From positions 1 through 13,170 of the forward strand of contig JAITQL010000157.1 of the NCBI GenBank assembly GCA_031288935.1: DNA of 13,170 bases. Direction: 5' to 3'. The DNA is from Tannerella sp. (lineage in GTDB: Bacteria > Bacteroidota > Bacteroidia > Bacteroidales > Tannerellaceae). Position 1 is the stretch's first letter, and each line of letters begins with the position of its first letter. A model generated the notes under the pieces. It was given only the letters and a program-made list of their open reading frames with translations, was not told the DNA's origin and did not search any database. Positions 1 through 6,764 of this stretch are shown here, piece after piece. The translations under genes and the position numbers were made by a program.

Positions 1-49
1 AGGGGGTAGTGCCGGTAACGGTGTGTGAGTTCAAATCTCATCCTGCGTA
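1..49 (+). tRNA. 3' part of a class II tRNA, probably tRNA-Leu (5' part outside window)
   Basis: The window opens inside a tRNA gene. A T arm is visible: stem GTGAG (25-29), loop TTCAAAT (30-36), stem CTCAT (37-41). The 3' acceptor strand CCTGCGT (42-48) and discriminator A49 follow. Before the T arm, TGCCG-GTAA-CGGTG (10-23) folds as a long variable arm, which marks a class II tRNA (Leu, Ser or Tyr). If the 3' anticodon stem is GGTAG (5-9), the first two bases A-G fit positions 35-36 of an NAG leucine anticodon; this is inference because the anticodon's first base is outside. CCA is not encoded, so it would be added after transcription. Confidence 0.8.
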
Positions 50-125
50 CAATGAGATTCTTTCGCTCTATAAACAGAATTGAGTGTAAAGAAAATTTAG
101 TTTGTAATGAAAATGGCGGGAAAGG

Positions 126-156
126 TTGTATATAAAGAATGATATACTTATCTTTG
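126..156 (+). promoter_or_regulatory. Bacteroidetes-type promoter of the rpmB operon
   Basis: TATCTTTG at 149-156 matches the Bacteroidetes -7 consensus TAnnTTTG. A TTG at 126-128 lies 20 bp upstream, where the -33 element (TTTG) is expected. Transcription would start a few bases after 156, leaving a leader of roughly 35 nt before the rpmB start codon. The assignment rests on consensus match and position only. Confidence 0.7.
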
Positions 157-197
157 CGCCCTGATTAAAAAAATGATTTGCAAGAAATACAAAAGCG

Positions 198-449
198 ATG
201 TCTAAAATTTGTCAAATTACCGGAAAGAAAGCAATGGTTGGAAATAACGTTGCTCACTCGAACAAGCGGACGAAACGTAAATTCAATGTGAATTTGTTTT
301 CGAAGAGATTTTATTGGGTAGAACAGGATTGCTGGATCAATCTGAACATCTCGGCAGCAGGACTGCGCCTGATTAACAAGGTGGGCTTGGATGCGGCGCT
401 AAAATCTGCTGCGACCAAGGGGTTTTTACCTGTCATAGAAACTTTTTAA
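198..449 (+). CDS. rpmB: 50S ribosomal protein bL28
   Basis: Encodes an 83-residue basic protein with the bL28 N-terminus: [21 protein letters not shown] resembles the E. coli start CQVTGKRPVTGNNRSHA in spacing and key residues. bL28 is a late-assembling structural component of the large ribosomal subunit. Only one Cys (C5) is seen where zinc-binding forms carry CxxC, so this is the zinc-independent type. The start at 198 is supported by the family N-terminus and the promoter 42 bp upstream. No Shine-Dalgarno precedes it; the leader is A-rich, as is usual in Bacteroidetes. It is first in a three-gene ribosomal operon and is followed after 17 bp by rpmG. Confidence 0.96.
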   Translation: MSKICQITGKKAMVGNNVAHSNKRTKRKFNVNLFSKRFYWVEQDCWINLNISAAGLRLINKVGLDAALKSAATKGFLPVIETF

Positions 450-451
450 TC

Positions 452-458
452 AAGGAGG
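452..458 (+). promoter_or_regulatory. Strong Shine-Dalgarno sequence before rpmG
   Basis: AAGGAGG at 452-458 lies 8 nt before the rpmG ATG (467), an ideal Shine-Dalgarno match and spacing. This is unusual for Bacteroidetes, where the anti-SD of 16S rRNA is known to be sequestered on the ribosome and most genes lack an SD; rpmB, dnaN and the exonuclease gene in this window have none. Confidence 0.75.
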
Positions 459-466
459 AATAGAAG

Positions 467-655
467 ATGGCTAAGAAAGTAAAAGGAAACAGAATACAGG
501 TAATTCTCGAATGTACGGAGCACAAAGGAAGCGGCTTGCCAGGTACATCGCGTTACATTACAACGAAAAACAGGAAAAATACGACTCAACGGTTGGAAAT
601 GAAAAAGTATAATCCTGTATTGAAAAGAGTAACTATTCATAAAGAAATCAAGTAA
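467..655 (+). CDS. rpmG: 50S ribosomal protein bL33
   Basis: A 62-residue basic protein beginning [20 protein letters not shown], followed by the [20 protein letters not shown] segment typical of bL33, a small large-subunit protein near the E site. The family's usual length is about 50-60 residues. A single Cys (C16) and no CxxC pair mark it as the zinc-independent (C-) form, matching the C- form of the neighbouring bL28. The start is fixed by the family N-terminus and by the Shine-Dalgarno 8 nt upstream. It sits between rpmB (17-bp gap) and the DUF4295 gene (14-bp gap), the standard order in this phylum. Confidence 0.96.
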   Translation: MAKKVKGNRIQVILECTEHKGSGLPGTSRYITTKNRKNTTQRLEMKKYNPVLKRVTIHKEIK

Positions 656-656
656 C

Positions 657-661
657 AGGAG
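657..661 (+). promoter_or_regulatory. Shine-Dalgarno sequence before the DUF4295 gene
   Basis: AGGAG at 657-661 starts just after the rpmG stop and lies 8 nt before the ATG at 670. It is the second consecutive ribosomal gene here with a good SD, in contrast to the first gene of the operon. Confidence 0.6.
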
Positions 662-669
662 ATTAACCC

Positions 670-822
670 ATGGCAAAGAAAGCAGTTGCAACGTTTAAGA
701 AAGGTGAAGGACGCACCTATTCCAAAGTGATCAAAATGGTGAAATCACCAAAGACCGGTGCGTATATTTTTCAGGAAGAAATGATTCCGAATGAAGAGGT
801 GAAAGATTATTTTGCGAAGTGA
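670..822 (+). CDS. DUF4295 family small ribosome-associated protein (probably bL38)
   Basis: A 50-residue, lysine-rich ORF that starts MAKKAVATFKKGEGRTYSKV and ends EEVKDYFAK. I recognise it as the DUF4295 family, found in Bacteroidetes directly downstream of rpmB-rpmG. The cryo-EM structure of the Flavobacterium johnsoniae ribosome revealed a new large-subunit protein, bL38; from memory this is the same family, but I cannot verify that here. Its size, basic character, Shine-Dalgarno, 14-bp spacing to rpmG and placement before a terminator all fit a ribosomal protein. It is short enough to be missed by gene callers with a length cut-off. Confidence 0.88.
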   Translation: MAKKAVATFKKGEGRTYSKVIKMVKSPKTGAYIFQEEMIPNEEVKDYFAK

Positions 823-845
823 ATTTGCGCAAAAGAAGAAAACAG

Positions 846-879
846 AAAAACTCTCGCTTATGACGGCGAGAGTTTTTTT
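846..879 (+). terminator. Intrinsic terminator of the rpmB-rpmG-DUF4295 operon
   Basis: AACTCTCGC (849-857) pairs perfectly with GCGAGAGTT (866-874) around an 8-nt loop. Flanking A and T runs extend the stem, and T873-T879 forms the U tract. It lies 23 bp after the DUF4295 stop and ends the ribosomal transcript before the dnaN promoter. Confidence 0.92.
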
Positions 880-925
880 ATTCCTGTTTTTTTCAAATTC
901 AAACGAGTGAATGAAAAAAAATTAC

Positions 926-933
926 TATTTTTG
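926..933 (+). promoter_or_regulatory. Candidate promoter (-7 element) for dnaN and downstream genes
   Basis: TATTTTTG at 926-933 matches TAnnTTTG and lies after the upstream terminator, 51 bp before the dnaN ATG. I see no clear TTTG at the -33 position, so the call rests on the -7 element and location. An AAAGGAG at 942-948 is too far (36 nt) from the start codon to act as a Shine-Dalgarno. Confidence 0.55.
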
Positions 934-984
934 CTCGATCCAAAAGGAGAAAGAAAACAATAAACAATAGAAAATTAAATACAT

Positions 985-2109
985 ATGAAATTTGACGTAT
1001 CAAGTACAGCACTCATGTCGCGCCTGCAATCCATCAGCAAAGTGATTGCATCCAAGAATACATTGCCCATTCTGGACAGTTTTCTGTTCCGGTTGGAAGA
1101 GAACAAACTGATTATCGTCGCATCGGACGTAGAAACTCGTTTGATAACCAGTGTGGAAGTAATGAATGCCTACGGTTCCGGACTTTTTGCCATATCCGCA
1201 AAGATGTTGTTGGAGCCGTTGAAAAAACTGCCCGAACAGCCCTTGACGTTCGATATTAATGATGATAACATGGAGATTTTCATTTATTTCGAGAACGGTA
1301 AATACAATTTTATCGGTCAGAAAGGCGATACCTATCCACAGCAAAAGACGTTGACAGATACACTTGTAACCATCACATTAAATTCACAGGTGTTGCTAAA
1401 TGGCATCAGTCGCACGTTGTTTGCTACGGCCGAAGACGAACTTCGCCCGGTAATGAATGGGATCTATTTTGATATTCAGACAGATTCTTTGACTTTCGTA
1501 GCGTCTGATGCACATAAACTGGTTCGCCTGCGTCATGATGGCAGCGTGTCGGAGGGGCGTGCATCATTTATTCTGCAAAAAAAACCTGCCAATCTGTTGA
1601 AGAGTTTGCTCCCAAAAAGCGACGATCCGGTAAAAATTGAGTTCGACGAAAATAACGCCTATGTGACTACCGAAGATTTTGAGATGGTATGCCGTTTGAT
1701 TGAAGGCCATTACCCGAATTACAGCAGCGTGATTCCACAGGACAATCCAAACAAAGTGACGATTGAACGCATCCAACTCTTGAACGCGCTGGAACGTGTG
1801 GCCGTTTTTTCCAATCCGGCAAGCAGTCTGGTAAAGTTGCAGTTGTTAGAAAACCAGATTATTGTTTCAGCCCAGGATATTGATTTTTCAACCTCGGCCG
1901 AAGAAAAAATCACCTGCCAATACGAGGGCGTCGCATTAAGTATTGGTTTCAAGGCAACATTTCTAATTGAAATACTGGGTAATGTCGGATCAAAGGAGAT
2001 TGTACTGGCTTTGGCTGATCCGTCTCGCGCCGGGACTATTGTGCCTGTTGAGAATGAGGAAAGTGAAAATCTATTGATGTTATTGATGCCAATGACATTA
2101 AGCGAGTAA
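985..2109 (+). CDS. dnaN: DNA polymerase III beta subunit (sliding clamp)
   Basis: A 374-residue protein, the usual length of a bacterial beta clamp. The ring-shaped dimer encircles DNA and tethers the replicative polymerase and repair factors. The N-terminus MKFDVSSTALMSRLQSISKV, the segment NTLPILDSFLF (about residues 25-35), the middle-domain NGIYFDI and ASDAHKLVRLR motifs (about 160-185) and the C-terminal MLLMPMTLSE are all characteristic. Three clamp domains would span roughly 1-120, 125-245 and 246-374. The start is fixed by the family N-terminus. Here dnaN heads a long co-directional gene run instead of lying next to dnaA, and is followed after 12 bp by a DnaQ-like exonuclease. Confidence 0.97.
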   Translation: MKFDVSSTALMSRLQSISKVIASKNTLPILDSFLFRLEENKLIIVASDVETRLITSVEVMNAYGSGLFAISAKMLLEPLKKLPEQPLTFDINDDNMEIFIYFENGKYNFIGQKGDTYPQQKTLTDTLVTITLNSQVLLNGISRTLFATAEDELRPVMNGIYFDIQTDSLTFVASDAHKLVRLRHDGSVSEGRASFILQKKPANLLKSLLPKSDDPVKIEFDENNAYVTTEDFEMVCRLIEGHYPNYSSVIPQDNPNKVTIERIQLLNALERVAVFSNPASSLVKLQLLENQIIVSAQDIDFSTSAEEKITCQYEGVALSIGFKATFLIEILGNVGSKEIVLALADPSRAGTIVPVENEESENLLMLLMPMTLSE

Positions 2110-2121
2110 GAACAAACGCAG

Positions 2122-2898
2122 ATGCAGTTGAATTTAGCAAATCCGTTGATATTCTTTGATCTGGAAACAACGGGAATAAATATCAGTAAAGACCGGATTG
2201 TTGAAATCTCCATATTGAAGGTTTTTCCAAACGGCAAAGAGGAAAGCAAAACGCGGCGGATCAATCCGGAAATACCCATCCCGCTCGAAGCAACCAAGAT
2301 ACATGGAATCACCGACGAAGATGTGAAGGATTGTCCGACGTTTAAAACCATCGCCAAATCATTAGCCGCGCTGATTGAGGGTTGCGATTTGGCAGGCTTC
2401 AATTCAAACCGGTTTGATATTCCGTTGCTGGTAGAGGAGTTTCTGCGTGCCGGGGTAGAGATTGACTTGAACAAAAGAAAATTCATAGACGTACAGACGA
2501 TCTTTCATAAAATGGAACAGCGAACGCTTGCGGCAGCTTACAGGTTCTATTGCAGCAAAGAGCTTGACAATGCACACAGCGCCGAAAGCGATACCAAAGC
2601 AACGTATGAGGTGTTGAAATCGCAACTGGACAAATACCCCGATTTGCAAAACAATATCAAATACCTTTCCGAGTTTTCAAGCTTTACGAATAATGTGGAC
2701 TTTGCCGGACGAATGATTTACAATGATAAAATGGAAGAAATCATCAATTTCGGCAAATACAAAGGACGGTTGGTGACGGAAGTTCTGAGCAACGATCCGT
2801 CGTATTATACATGGGTGATGAACGGTGATTTTTCATTGAATACAAAAAAAATGCTGACCGAAATACGCTTGCGTGGCATCCAAGGGAAAAATAATTAA
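2122..2898 (+). CDS. DEDDh 3'-5' exonuclease, DnaQ/epsilon-like, with C-terminal DUF3820-like domain
   Basis: A 258-residue protein whose first about 175 residues form a DnaQ-type exonuclease fold. The metal-binding acidic residues are visible: D13 and E15 in FFDLETTG, D99 in NSNRFDIPLL, and H152 and D157 in AHSAESD, the DEDDh signature. It probably proofreads as polymerase III epsilon or acts as a related DNA exonuclease; the link to dnaN 12 bp upstream supports a replication role. Residues about 205-258 (INFGKYKGRLVTEV and following) resemble the small FGKYKG-type domain known as DUF3820, not part of E. coli epsilon. I see no certain clamp-binding motif. No Shine-Dalgarno precedes the start. 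Confidence 0.92.
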   Translation: MQLNLANPLIFFDLETTGINISKDRIVEISILKVFPNGKEESKTRRINPEIPIPLEATKIHGITDEDVKDCPTFKTIAKSLAALIEGCDLAGFNSNRFDIPLLVEEFLRAGVEIDLNKRKFIDVQTIFHKMEQRTLAAAYRFYCSKELDNAHSAESDTKATYEVLKSQLDKYPDLQNNIKYLSEFSSFTNNVDFAGRMIYNDKMEEIINFGKYKGRLVTEVLSNDPSYYTWVMNGDFSLNTKKMLTEIRLRGIQGKNN

Positions 2899-2955
2899 TA
2901 AATCCCGGTATCACCGAAGGCTAAATTCATTCTGAAGATACGATGATGACTTAAA

Positions 2956-4158
2956 ATGATGCAAGGCAAGAAAATCATACTGGGTATAACAGGTAGTATT
3001 GCAGCCTGTAAAGCGGCTTATCTGATTCGTTTGCTGATAAAAAAAGGCGTTGAAGTGCAAGTGGTGATGACGCCTGCTGCGAAAGAATTTATTACGCCGT
3101 TGACACTTTCCACGTTGAGCGGCAAGCCGGTTATCAGTGATTTTTTTACCCGCCGCGACGGTTCGTGGCACAGTCATGTCGATTTGGGCTTATGGGCTGA
3201 CGCCTTGTTAGTAGCGCCTGCAACGGCTTCGACCATCGGAAAAATGGCGAACGGTATTGCAGACAATATGCTGATTACAACGTATCTTTCCTGTAAAGCG
3301 CCGGTGTTTGTCGCACCGGCAATGGACTTGGACATGTATGCACATCCGGCAACGCAACAAAATCTGGAGCGACTGCGTGCATACGGAAATCGGATTATTG
3401 AACCGGCCGAAGGCGAGTTGGCCAGCCATTTGGTCGGAAAGGGAAGGATGGAAGAGCCGGAGCGGATCATCGACCTGCTGGAAGTTTTTTTCGCCACCCG
3501 GAATGACCTGCGGGGAAAAAAAATACTGATCACGGCCGGTCCGACGTATGAAAAGATAGACCCAGTACGTTTTATAGGCAATTACTCTTCCGGTAAAATG
3601 GGTTTTGCCCTGGCGGAGGCGTGTGCCCAAAGAGGCGCCGAGGTGGAATTGATTGCCGGGCCTGTTTCATTGCAGGTAACGCATCCGCGAATCCGGCGAA
3701 CAAATGTTGAATCTGCCCATGAGATGTATGCGGCTACCGTTGCATCTTTTCCGAAGGCGGACGCAGCTGTTCTTTGTGCCGCAGTTGCCGATTACAGGCC
3801 TGAAACGCAGCAGGAAAGCAAGATAAAACGTGAAAAAGACGAGCAGTTGACTTTGTCTTTGGTACGGAATGAAGATATTGCGGCCACTTTGGGAACAATG
3901 AAACGTCCCGGTCAGGTGTTGATGGGTTTTGCGCTGGAAACAGGTGACGGCCTTGTGTATGCAAAGGAAAAGCTGAAACGCAAAAATCTGGATGTGATTG
4001 TTCTGAACTCGCTTCAGGACGAAGGCGCCGGTTTCCGGTGCGATACGAATCGGGTTACAATGATCGACCGGGAAGGAGAGCTGTCTTTTGTTCCCTTGAA
4101 GAGCAAGCAGGAAGTGGCCACGGATATTGCAGCAAAATTAGTCACCTTTTTAAAATGA
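2956..4158 (+). CDS. coaBC: Bifunctional phosphopantothenoylcysteine decarboxylase / phosphopantothenate-cysteine ligase
   Basis: A 400-residue, full-length CoaBC (Dfp) that makes 4'-phosphopantetheine for coenzyme A: CoaB joins 4'-phosphopantothenate to cysteine using CTP, and CoaC decarboxylates the product with FMN. The CoaC half (about 1-180) shows GITGSIAACKA at the flavin site and the catalytic His in SHVDLGLWAD (H74). The CoaB half (about 185-400) shows ITAGPTYEKIDPVRFIGN, NYSSGKMGFALAE and the KIKR lysine (K289). Two canonical CoaC residues differ: PAMN is PAMD (D124), and the clamp-loop Cys is Ser in GELASHLVGKGRM (S157). Two adjacent ATGs (2956, 2959) leave the exact start open. The gap to the exonuclease gene is 57 bp; the next gene follows after 6 bp. 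Confidence 0.96.
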   Translation: MMQGKKIILGITGSIAACKAAYLIRLLIKKGVEVQVVMTPAAKEFITPLTLSTLSGKPVISDFFTRRDGSWHSHVDLGLWADALLVAPATASTIGKMANGIADNMLITTYLSCKAPVFVAPAMDLDMYAHPATQQNLERLRAYGNRIIEPAEGELASHLVGKGRMEEPERIIDLLEVFFATRNDLRGKKILITAGPTYEKIDPVRFIGNYSSGKMGFALAEACAQRGAEVELIAGPVSLQVTHPRIRRTNVESAHEMYAATVASFPKADAAVLCAAVADYRPETQQESKIKREKDEQLTLSLVRNEDIAATLGTMKRPGQVLMGFALETGDGLVYAKEKLKRKNLDVIVLNSLQDEGAGFRCDTNRVTMIDREGELSFVPLKSKQEVATDIAAKLVTFLK

Positions 4159-4164
4159 GGAATC

Positions 4165-5067
4165 ATGAACGGTAAATGGTTGTTTTCAGGAATACTTCTC
4201 TTTGCGGCTGTGACGATGCAGGCACAGACGGCGGAATTGAACGCCCGTCTCACCATCAACAGCGATAAGATTCAGGGATCAAACAAGCAAATCTTTGCGA
4301 CTTTGCAAACGGCGCTGAATGAATTTATCAATAACAAGAAATGGACGACTGCGACGTTTGCACAAAACGAGCGCATTGACTGTACGTTCACGATTGTTTT
4401 GAGTGAAATGGCGGATAATCACTTTAAAGGAGAGATACAGATTCAGGCGCGCCGGCCGGTATATAATTCAACGTATACGACAACGGTCTTCAATTTTCGC
4501 GATACACAGTTTGATTTTGACTATACGGAGTTTGAACCGCTTGAATATACCGAAAATGTGTTGAATACGAATCTGACGGCTACGATTGTCTTCTACGTAT
4601 ATACGATTCTGGGACTTGATTTCGACAGTTTTTCTCCGAAAGCCGGGAGCGCTTTCCTTCAGGAAGCACAGCATATCGTCACCCTGGCGCAGTCGCAAAT
4701 GGCATGGACGGGCTGGAAAGCGTTCGACAGCGACCGCAACCGCCATGCACTGGCAACGGCGCTGACCGAAAACAACGGGGACGGGTTCCGGCAGTTCTGG
4801 TATGACTATCACCGGAAAGGGTTAGACGAAATGGCGGCCAATGCCGACCGGGGACGCACCAATATCATTGCCGCCTTGCCGGCGCTGACCACCTTGAAGA
4901 GCGCGAGGCCCAACTCCGTTTTGTTGCAGATCTTTTCCGATGCCAAACTGGATGAAGTGATCGCCATATATTCCAAGGCGACGACACAGGAAAAACAGGA
5001 AGGCCTTAAAATACTGTCCAATCTGTTCCCGACCGAAACCGCGCGCCTGGAACCTTTAAAACGATAG
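4165..5067 (+). CDS. DUF4835 family exported protein
   Basis: A 300-residue protein with a clear N-terminal signal peptide: MNGKWLFSGILLFAAVTMQA, with cleavage likely after about residue 20 (QA|QT). The mature part has TINSDKIQGSNKQIFATLQTALNEFINN, typical of DUF4835, a Bacteroidetes-restricted family usually found between coaBC and recN. Some databases attach the name PorD (type IX secretion) to this family; I recall this only loosely and nothing in the sequence confirms it. It is probably periplasmic or outer-membrane associated; no later membrane segment or lipobox is evident. It starts 6 bp after coaBC and ends 9 bp before recN, so it is almost certainly co-transcribed with both. Confidence 0.88.
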   Translation: MNGKWLFSGILLFAAVTMQAQTAELNARLTINSDKIQGSNKQIFATLQTALNEFINNKKWTTATFAQNERIDCTFTIVLSEMADNHFKGEIQIQARRPVYNSTYTTTVFNFRDTQFDFDYTEFEPLEYTENVLNTNLTATIVFYVYTILGLDFDSFSPKAGSAFLQEAQHIVTLAQSQMAWTGWKAFDSDRNRHALATALTENNGDGFRQFWYDYHRKGLDEMAANADRGRTNIIAALPALTTLKSARPNSVLLQIFSDAKLDEVIAIYSKATTQEKQEGLKILSNLFPTETARLEPLKR

Positions 5068-5076
5068 CCCATACTC

Positions 5077-6741
5077 ATGCTGAAGTCCTTGTCCATACGT
5101 AATTTTGTGCTGATTGACCGGTTGAACATCGAGTTTGAAGACGGGTTCTCCGTCATGACCGGCGAAACCGGCGCCGGAAAGTCCATCATTCTGGGTGCGC
5201 TGGCGTTGGTTTTGGGACAGCGCGCCGACAGTAAAAGTATTCAAGCCAATGCGGAAAAATGTATTGTAGAAGCGGTTTTCGATATATCCGCCTATCAGCT
5301 GGACGTCTTTTTTGCAGCGAACGATTTGGAATACGACGCCCGGAATTGCATTTTGCGACGGGAATTGTTGAGTTCCGGCAAATCGCGCGCATTCGTCAAT
5401 GATACGCCCACCCCGTTGTCCGTCATCAAATCTTTGGGAGACCGGCTGATTGATATTCATTCGCAGCACCAGAATCTTTTACTGGGCGACACGCATTTCC
5501 AACTGAACGTTGTGGACATCATGTCGCAGACGGGGACGTTGCTGGATACGTATAAAGGCGTGTATAACCGTTACCTCTCGCTGTCGGCCAAGTTGACCGA
5601 TCTCGCGGGAAGGGCGGCGAAATCGAAAGAAGAGGAAGAATATCTGCGCTTCCAGTTTGACGAATTGAAAGAGGCGCAACTGACTGAAGAAGAACAGACC
5701 GAGCTGGAACAGGAACTGGAAACGCTGAGCCATGCGGAGGAAATCAAGCTGGCGCTCTACAAGATAACCGCGTTGCTGAACGGAGATGAACAGGGCGCCA
5801 TACGGATGATTAAAGACTCCCTGTCGGCCATCGGCGGCCTGGAAGCCTGTTTCCCGAAGGCAAAAGAATTTGCCGAACGGTTGCAGGCGGCTTACGTGGA
5901 TTTGAATGACCTGGCGGCGGAGACGGCGGTGTTGAAGGAAGACATCGAGTTCAGTCCCGAACGGATGGAGTGGGTGAACAACCGCCTGAACAGGCTCTAT
6001 ACCTTGCAGCAGAAGCATCACGTGTCGTCCGTGGCCGGGTTGATTGCCTGCCGCGATGCTTTCGGAGAGCAACTGCAAATCATTGATTCGTTCGACGAAG
6101 AGATTGCCTTGCTGACCCGCCAGCAGACCGGTCTTTACCAGCAGTTGACTGTGCAGGCGGAGCAAATCGGCAAGCTGCGGAAAAAAGCCGCCCGGATCAT
6201 CGAACAGCAGTTGGTGCAGCGGATGATGCAGCTGGGAATGCCCCACACCCGCTTCGGGATTGCGTTTACGGCAAAGCCGCGGCCGGGCGCCGACGGAACG
6301 GACGATATTTGTTTTCTTTTTTCCGCCAACAGGAATGAAGCCCTCAAACCGGTAGCGCAAACGGCTTCCGGCGGTGAAATCTCCCGCCTGATGCTGTGCG
6401 TGAAAGCCATGATCGCCGGATTTGCCGCTCTGCCGGCCATCATCTTCGACGAGATTGATACGGGAACGTCGGGCGAGATTGCCGACAAAATGGCCAATAT
6501 CATGCAGGAACTGGGCGGGCGAATGCAGGTGATTGCGATTACGCACCTGCCCCAGATCGCCGCGAAAGGGCGTGCACACTACTTTGTGTACAAGAAGGAT
6601 ACGGACGAGCGTACCTGTACCCGCATCCGGCGGCTGGACGAAGCGGAACGCATCCGCGAGATTGCCCGCATGTTGAGCGGCGCCTCCCTGACGGAGGCTT
6701 CGCTGGCGAACGCCAGGGAACTGCTGAATGTAACACGCTGA
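5077..6741 (+). CDS. recN: DNA repair protein RecN (SMC-like ATPase)
   Basis: A 554-residue protein, the usual RecN length. RecN is an SMC-like ATPase recruited to DNA double-strand breaks to aid recombinational repair. The N-terminal head has SIRNFVLIDRLNIEF and Walker A GETGAGKS (29-36). The middle (about 150-370) is rich in E, Q, K and L, as in the RecN coiled coil. The C-terminal head has the ABC signature SGGE (431-434), Walker B IIFDEIDTG (D458, E459) and the H-loop THLPQIA (H490). All ATPase motifs look intact. It lies 9 bp after DUF4835 and 23 bp before rlmB. No SOS box is apparent upstream, so transcription probably comes from the operon. Confidence 0.97.
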   Translation: MLKSLSIRNFVLIDRLNIEFEDGFSVMTGETGAGKSIILGALALVLGQRADSKSIQANAEKCIVEAVFDISAYQLDVFFAANDLEYDARNCILRRELLSSGKSRAFVNDTPTPLSVIKSLGDRLIDIHSQHQNLLLGDTHFQLNVVDIMSQTGTLLDTYKGVYNRYLSLSAKLTDLAGRAAKSKEEEEYLRFQFDELKEAQLTEEEQTELEQELETLSHAEEIKLALYKITALLNGDEQGAIRMIKDSLSAIGGLEACFPKAKEFAERLQAAYVDLNDLAAETAVLKEDIEFSPERMEWVNNRLNRLYTLQQKHHVSSVAGLIACRDAFGEQLQIIDSFDEEIALLTRQQTGLYQQLTVQAEQIGKLRKKAARIIEQQLVQRMMQLGMPHTRFGIAFTAKPRPGADGTDDICFLFSANRNEALKPVAQTASGGEISRLMLCVKAMIAGFAALPAIIFDEIDTGTSGEIADKMANIMQELGGRMQVIAITHLPQIAAKGRAHYFVYKKDTDERTCTRIRRLDEAERIREIARMLSGASLTEASLANARELLNVTR

Positions 6742-6764
6742 GGCTTAAAATAAGGACACAGGGT

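Noticed and set aside
942..948. AAAGGAG as a Shine-Dalgarno for dnaN
   Set aside because: It is 36 nt from the ATG, far outside the working range.
2903..2914. Small hairpin CGGT-ATC-ACCG before coaBC
   Set aside because: Four base pairs only, with no U tract; likely chance.
5479..6579. 366-codon antisense ORF opposite recN
   Set aside because: recN is intact with all ATPase motifs; the antisense ORF is low-complexity and shows no family features.
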